This document shows, one piece after another, positions 57,990 to 64,000 of a DNA stretch of 64,000 nt. Within the stretch, counting starts at the first letter, position 1. Each line of letters opens with the position of its first letter. The DNA comes from Enoplolaimus lenunculus (Eukaryota; Nematoda; Enoplea; Enoplida; Thoracostomopsidae), in contig JASANG010003454.1 of the NCBI GenBank assembly GCA_030248215.1, positions 1 to 64,000 on the forward strand. The letters run 5' to 3'. Both the position numbers and the translations under genes were made by a program. Under the pieces are notes generated by a model. The model ran no database searches and was not told where the DNA came from. It saw only the letters and a program-made list of their open reading frames with translations.

Positions 57990-59700
57990 CAGGGAAGAAT
58001 TTCCGAAATTTCGCAAAAAATTAGCGTTAAACCAAACAATTTAACAACATAGTGCAGATATTTCATAAAATCTACCTAATCTCGCCTCACCTCCGGCTGC
58101 GGCTCCTGCTCTGGCAAGTAGTTTCGTTGATCTCCGGCTCCGGTATTTTTCACCTCCGGTTGCACCCTGGTTGGTATGTAAAACAGGAATTTTACTTGAA
58201 ACCTACTACCTAAGAAAATTTAATCATCTTTCGATATTCTGGATTCTGGTCTGGAAACTGTAGGCTCTACCAACTCAACACAATATCATTATCCAACAGG
58301 TATTCCTTGCATACTTCTATGGTAATTAAGGTTAATGAGTGCTTGGAGAAAAAAATTGGTCCTGAAAATTTAAAATTTTTGAGAACTGAGCAATTATGGA
58401 CTGATCTGAGAACCATAGTTCTCAACGGCCATTCTTAAAACAGCAATCGTGCCAACATGCATGCTCGTACTCATTCTATTCCTGCACAAAAATTTCCGCC
58501 TGGCCGCATTGCGTAATACGGCCTTTTGTCTGCTAAAAATCACCAGAGGGGTAAAAACTTTAGTTTGTACTTATGTACAACTTATGTTAAGTAGCGTGGG
58601 GTATTTTTACTGTTAAAATTTTATAACCTATAAACCTAACCGATGACGTTTGGGCTTAGGGTTAGCAATAAGAATCTACATATATATACTAATGTTACGA
58701 CCTCAGCTAGCAGTATATGCGATACGTCAAAACATTTGATTTGCGTTAATTACTCCGGTCAGGTCTGATCTTATACCAGACATCTCACAACAGCTACGTG
58801 CCATGACTTGATTTTGGGCCACCGCCACGCCGCTGCGCAAAGCCTATTCGAGTATGGATGGCTCGATACACACTTTTGTTTCCCAATTGATATGCTGGGC
58901 CATGCGGCAGTACACGTGCGTTGCAGGACGATGACGGCGGCGCCGGACAATGGCAGCAGACGCCCCACAATAATGGACGATGCAGGACGTTATCAAAAGT
59001 GTGGTGTCACTGTTATCACGATCACTTATAGCATACAAACCAATTTTTGCCTATATCTAAAAAGGGAGTAACGTGAACGAATTTATTTATAACTTCACTC
59101 GTTAAAGGTTGAAACTATAAAGTTTCCCAAATTATTTTCAAGACACATCCAAGTTGTTATTGCAATTGTCAGCTACTTCCATTTATTATTTGATGAGTGG
59201 ATCGAGCTAAAAATGCAACGTGCATTGGTACATTTTTCGTGCATACTAAAGTTTAGCTATTAGTTGTACCCTATTGTTTGGTTCGACATCGAACATCTCG
59301 TTCCGTTTACTTCGTCATCGAAAGCAAAAACCACAACAAGACAACGCAGAATAAAAACACCGCAACGATAAAGTTTCAAAAATATGCCAATAAATCACGC
59401 GTACAATTTAACGCAATGTGTCAACGCAACTTTAACTCAAAATAGAGCCGAATAAACAAAATATTTCACTTTTAAACAGAAACCAGCATAGACGATTCCA
59501 GAATTTTTGAGAAACTTTTGAAAATTTTATCGAAGGCAGGTGAAGACTGGAGACAATTTTGTTCTGTGCTTAATCTCTCAAAAGACTATAATTAATGATT
59601 TTTACAACTCGAACCAGGCGTTGCTTTGACAGGCCTACGAGATTTTTTAACCGATACCAATTTGGGGGCCGACGATGTAAAGCAAAACAAAATGATTTAT
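57990..59700. other. Gene-free stretch with a GC-richer patch
   Basis: No gene recognised. The patch at 58790-59000 is GC-rich and opens frames on both strands (plus 58808-59071) with no recognisable domain. CCTCCGGCTSCGG words repeat near 58090-58160. A fragment of family G (ATGCAACGTGCATTGGTACA) lies at about 59212. Confidence 0.45.
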
Positions 59701-59899
59701 GACTTTTAAATTTGTCAATTTGGGTTATGGCATCTCTTTCCTGGTTTGATTTTCATAATAAATTGTCTTGAAAATTCTAGAACAGAGCCTGCGAAAGTAT
59801 TGGTAATCGGTGTACGTTTAATTTTGCGACCGAATTGTTTTACAATTTTATCAGAAAGGTAGACAAGCATAAGCCATTTAAGATTTTTTGGGGCGCCGT

Positions 59900-60686
59900 C
59901 CAGAGCCGTTATCTTAGGTAGGCGCCGGGACGCCACTATAGGTGTCTCTAACGCTCTTGTACATTTCAAACTAAAAACTAAAATATATCTAAAACCAAAC
60001 CCAAATCCACACCTTAAGGGAGTCCTCGGTTCAGCTTAGTCTCGCTTTATTAGAACTTAAGTTAGGCTTAGGCGTTGCTAAACGGCGTAAAATTTATAAA
60101 TCTGTTTGTGGCGGCTGTGTCCGCAATGTAAATGGATCAGGTGCCCTGCGTGGCCATTCAATAATTACATTTGTTAGGCTTAATGCGCGGAGTAGCATAT
60201 CTATGGTTGAGGGGACATGTTATGTTGTTGTATGTATTATTGTAGTGTTTGGTTCAGGTGTCGTTAAGTTGACTGACACTACCGGAACACCCAAAAATAT
60301 GCAAATCAACTCAACATGGGGGCTGCGGTAGCCAGCCTCCGAATTCATTCTTGCAAATTTCGAGTTACAATATGCGGCGTTTATTTTTTGGAAGCTTTGC
60401 GTTTGGCTTGTGAATTTAGCGTGTGTTGTGAAGTTGATTTATTTGCATCAGCGGTACTGGTACACTCGGACAGTAGGATCGAGTTGAAATTGTAGTCACG
60501 GTAGCTCAAGGTGAGCATACCGTGAACCGGCGGATAAGTTACTGGAGCAAAAGGCGCACAGAGTGCGGAGCCTATGGGCAGTACTTGGGTATATCTAGTG
60601 TTTTCTGGGAAATGTGTTAACGGGGTTCTTGGGAGTGTGTTTGGAGTTTTCTGGGGAGAGTCAATTCTAGCAGGGGTCAGAACGCG
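59900..60686 (-). repeat. Unclassified repeat R1, inverted relative (possible LTR and leader)
   Basis: Read on the minus strand it matches 2520-2720 in several blocks (GGCCACGCAGGGC, GCGGACACAGCCGCCA, AACGCCTAAGCCTAACTTAAG, GGACTCCCTTAAGGTGTGG), with AATAAAGC just before the last. After the repeat comes TGGCGTCCCGGCGCC, a possible primer-site-like word. This suggests an LTR-type element in minus orientation, but no polymerase domain was found. Confidence 0.4.
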
Positions 60687-60930
60687 CGGTCGGGACGACC
60701 CCTTCCTCGGACGTACTGCGAATATATTTGATTTTTCTCCTAAATATATCCGAAAGATATGGCCACGCCGGGAATCGAACTTCGGACCTCTCGCTCAGGA
60801 GTCAAGCGCGCTACCCATTACACCACGCGGCCGATATCCTAATTTCCTCTGGCGGTATATGTGTATGAGTATGTATATGTCTTAACATTACACACATTGC
60901 ACATACAAAAGCCGTGTATACTCACATTCC
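60687..60930 (-). repeat. tRNA-derived SINE A, copy 1
   Basis: A 72-base tRNA-like head on the minus strand (60832-60761): acceptor stem GGCCGCG/CGTGGCC pairs fully, box A TGGTGTAATGGGTAGC, anticodon position CCT (Arg), box B GTTCGATTCCC. The T stem pairs badly, so it is not a working tRNA. A tail of about 75 bases follows (GATTTTTCTCCTAAAT-type text, inverse). It is duplicated at 61036-61277. Confidence 0.75.
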
Positions 60931-61035
60931 CCCTATTTAGGCGGTCGCCCTGGACCGCGAATCCAAACTTCTCCGAATCCGTGGACCGGAATTTACATCT
61001 CCCATCTCGGTGGGACCTCCATGTCAGAACTGCAC

Positions 61036-61277
61036 GGTCGGGACGACCCCTTCGTCCGAAGTACTGCTAACATATTTGATTTTTCTCCTAAATTTCGCCG
61101 AAAGATATGGCCACGCCGGGAGTCGAGCCTCGGACCTCTCGCTCGCGAGTCAAGTGCGCTACCCATTACACCACGCCGCCGATATTCTAATTTCCCCTGG
61201 TGGTATATGTGCACGAGTATGTATATGTCTTAACGTTACACACTCTGAACATACACAAGCCGCGTATACTCACAACG
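61036..61277 (-). repeat. tRNA-derived SINE A, copy 2
   Basis: It matches copy 1 over head, tail and the flanking TATGTCTTAACGTTACACAC text, so the duplicated unit exceeds the SINE. The tRNA-like head is at 61180-61109. The anticodon position reads CGC instead of CCT and the T loop has lost the TTC, confirming a pseudo-tRNA. 105 unrelated bases separate the copies. Confidence 0.75.
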
Positions 61278-61449
61278 GGGCTAGTTTTGGCTTGTTTTCT
61301 GGGGTTTCTTGGGAATCTGGGTAGTATTTCGCGGAAAGTTTTACGGAGATTCTAGGGTGGGGTGGTTGTCACGTTATTTTTACATTGATTTGTATGGTGT
61401 GAGCTAGTGACCTAGCGGATTAACAGGATAAGTTATCGTAGTGGACGTG

Positions 61450-62310
61450 CGGAAAGCACCTAAACAAAGAAACTTTCGACACCTTAGAGAGAATATGTTC
61501 GAGTATTACTTGTATTGTGTAATACTCGGCTTTACTCGTTTTGCTTTAATTTACAGTATTTGGGAAGAATAAAATTGGAAACTGACTGCACTGTTGAACC
61601 AGAGCGCTATAGCGTCATTGAAAAGCGAACTCAAACGCGGAGTTGTTGATTTAGACAAGCACAGAGAATCACGAACTGTTCACAGTCGCCAAACTACAGC
61701 GCTACCCTAACCTAACTGTAGACATGGGCAATCCAGTTCCCAAAAGAATGTCTCACCGAGGCAAGATATACAAGAATTCGTCTAGAAAAAATCTATTCAA
61801 CAAAATTTAAAATCCGAAAAAATAAAAATATACTGCAAACAGTTATACTGCATTTACAGTAAGCAAACAATCACTGCTTTTGTCTATAAATAAACGGACA
61901 ATTGATTTGTTTATAATTTAATGTTAACTCGAGATAAGGGCGATAGTCAGTAAAAATTTTGCGACATCCGGACCAAGACGATAGACCAAGTTTACAAATA
62001 ATTAATCAATCAGTAATTGAATGTCGGAAATGTAAATAAAAACAACTTTTTGGATAGTTTACGTTGTTTTTTGTATTGTAATTCGCCAATATTTTGATTT
62101 TGAACCAAAATTTCTAACTTGAAAGGCGGAAGGGGGGCTTTAGTCGCTAAAAATGCAGAATTCGGGCCACAGTAGTACTAGAGCGGAAATATTACAAATT
62201 GAATCAATCTACTTTCAAAGCCGAAATTTAAAAATACATAAAAGATATTTTTCAGACAGTCAAATCTCATCATAGTGTTTGCAATTAGTAGCCATTACGA
62301 CTCAAGTTAA
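61450..62310. other. Gene-free stretch
   Basis: No gene or repeat recognised. Confidence 0.5.
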
Positions 62311-62507
62311 GATCAGGGGTGGAATGATTATAAGTGGGACTGCAATACTGTATGTTTAAGTTTTACACTAACTTTTTGCTCAGGCATAGGCTCAGGTGTA
62401 GTCTTTGGCTTTAACCTCATTGTTTCATTTACGTTCAGGATTGGGCTTCGGTTTAGGCTTAGGAACATGCTTATACTACTGTTGCGTCCCTGTTCTGTAC
62501 ATTGGCC
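62311..62507 (-). mobile_element. TTAGGC-core element, nearly full copy
   Basis: From GATCAGGGGTGGAATG to TGTTCTGTACATTGGCC. The core has GGCATAGGCTCAGG, GGGCTTCGGTTTAGGCTTAGG, then AACATGCTTATACTACTGTTG. Opposite orientation to 30870. Confidence 0.75.
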
Positions 62508-62845
62508 AATGCTTCCAAACCGTCACGCTTAAAATATAAACAAATATTATTCATCGAATTAAAAAACAAGCTGTTTTGAATCCTCCACAAACAGGAACTC
62601 TTGATAGAGACGGCAAGAAGATCGTATCATTGGCGATGGGCAATTGAAATATTAAAGATATCTGTGGGGCTGACGCCAGCCTGTGCCTTCCTGTAACTGC
62701 AGCCATGGCTGTTTTTACAAAAAATAAACTAAATTTAGTTATTTTGTTTCTAAAACGTGCTCAAAAATGGTTAACCTTATACTTGATAAGATAACATTAT
62801 ATGTTAGAAATTATTTATGATACAAATAAACCTTTAACCTTTTCA

Positions 62846-63110
62846 CTCATAGAGTATACTATGAGCAACTAAATACAATAATGTACGAGCAATACAAATA
62901 CTGTGAGCAGTGTTTAACATTGATAACATATGCGCGGTGCAAAATCTACACAACACGTGAGAGCCTACTCGGGCTCGAGCGTCAAGCTCCTATAGCTCAG
63001 TGGTCATCGTAAACACCTCCCACCCGTGAGACTGGGGATCGAATATTACCTGGAAATTACATCTCATATGAAATTGAAAACATTAATGTGAGAAAGGGTT
63101 AATTAATTGG
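62846..63110 (+). repeat. tRNA-like SINE B, copy 2
   Basis: ACTCATAGAGTATACTATGAG, CTCCTATAGCTCAGTGGTCA (box A-like), CCTCCCACCCGTGAGACTGG, GGATCGAATATTACC (box B-like), CATCTCATATGAAATTGAAA and AAGGGTTAATTAA. It matches the inverse of 10780-11038 throughout. Confidence 0.7.
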
Positions 63111-63134
63111 CAAATAACAGTAAACATTGTGGCC

Positions 63135-63240
63135 CATGTAAAGATCAGGAGCGGAATGTTTTTCGCGGGACTGCAACAGAGTAAGATTAAACTGAGACTA
63201 ATTGGTTTTGCTTACGCTAAGGCTTAGGCTTACGCTTACA
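63135..63240 (-). mobile_element. TTAGGC-core element, half copy
   Basis: ATGTAAAGATCAGGAGCGGAA, GCGGGACTGCAACAGAGTAAG and GCTAAGGCTTAGGCTTACGC. The far half is missing. Confidence 0.65.
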
Positions 63241-64000
63241 CACAAAATAAATTGTCTGGAAATTTTAAGACTCCTACTTTCTTAAAATTTCAAGAGAAAA
63301 ATTTTTAGTATTTCAGACATCGATAGCCTTCAACAACTTAGAAATTAGTGTCTGAAACGGTTAAAACATAAATGTCTATTGAAGAAATTCCTGTTACCAA
63401 TTTAAAAGTGAAATTTCTTTATTTCAAGAAATAGTTGTCTTATATTCAAGAGTTAATTTTCTGTTTTGATGTATATGTGTAAAATAGTTGCTTTGTTTAT
63501 ATTCTTAGGAGCGTATCTAAATAATTAAATTTCAAGGATGTTTACGTCTTGGTCGTATCATGAGTTGTGCAATTATGGTATTTGTTTGAGCTTTTACCCC
63601 AATTTCGAAGTCGTTTCTCTGAAAAATATTAGTCTTTCTTATATTGCAGACATATTTGTCTTATATTTCAGAAATATTGGGCTTAATCGTTCATGAAGCA
63701 AAGTCTTAAAGTTCAGAGTTTTAAGTCTGAAACTTTCAGATTCATATTTCTGAAAAATTTAGAGCTAAAGCCTGGAATTCCAGACATATATGTCGGGAAC
63801 CCTCGATTATCCTATCACTAGCATCAGAATCTGCGTCCTATATCCGCTTTCTTAACGGCATCGCTTTGAATCCGTAAAACGTGCAAAATCGGTTGCTTTA
63901 ATCTGTTTTCAAATAGTCGCCTTTGAAGCCTTCGAGTTTGAATCACCAGCTTGAAATTTTATTTCAGATGAAACAGAAAATGTTCATACAAGAACTCCAC
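63241..64000. other. Gene-free end of the window
   Basis: AT-rich; TTTCAGA/TCTGAAA words recur at 63300-63800. No gene recognised. Confidence 0.45.

Noticed and set aside
58771-59071. ORFs in a GC-richer patch
   Set aside because: Open on both strands with no domain; composition explains it.
60761-60832. Functional tRNA-Arg (CCT)
   Set aside because: The T stem pairs poorly, and a close copy nearby carries another anticodon and a damaged T loop; better explained as a SINE head.

Overview
This is eukaryotic, AT-rich, repeat-laden DNA, and the evidence points to a nematode. Three independent signs agree: (1) a pair of secreted genes with the 'DB module', a cysteine-rich domain known mainly from nematodes; (2) an FMRFamide-like peptide precursor releasing SANFLRFamide-type peptides, close to nematode FLP-1; (3) a dispersed element whose core is a degenerate run of TTAGGC, the nematode telomere hexamer. 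Large intergenic spaces and dense small transposons suggest a bigger, more repetitive genome than Caenorhabditis. The species is not identifiable from the sequence.

Layout. 1-2740: a small hAT-like element with exact 8-base target duplications, then an unclassified GC-richer repeat (79-base direct repeats, one unknown ORF, four short-loop hairpins). 3042-9156: a degraded CsRn1-like Ty3/gypsy element with both LTRs, a tRNA-Trp primer site, a 2A-like peptide and an IMPACT-like domain. 9439-12495: a ~180-base satellite split by a 2.45-kb insertion. 13390-17621: nested miniature elements and a near-perfect 365-base-arm palindrome. 18157-19500: a single-exon class A GPCR. 20248-30400: mostly gene-free, with miniature elements and a GC-rich minisatellite. 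30462-32686: the FLP neuropeptide precursor (two exons, plus strand). 34402-37027 and 39368-41121: two tandem three-exon DB-module genes (minus strand). 41467-52380: gene-free, several element families. 52390-54642, perhaps to 57369: a C-type lectin-like gene (minus strand). 57600-64000: LTR-like pieces and tRNA-derived SINE-like repeats.

The host genes are secretory or signalling: a peptide precursor, a peptide-type receptor, two small secreted cysteine-rich proteins and a lectin. They share no operon and run on both strands. Exon joins were chosen by reading GT/AG sites, phase and protein continuity; none is confirmed by transcripts. Most of the DNA is non-coding, and at least seven families of short inverted-repeat elements account for much of it.
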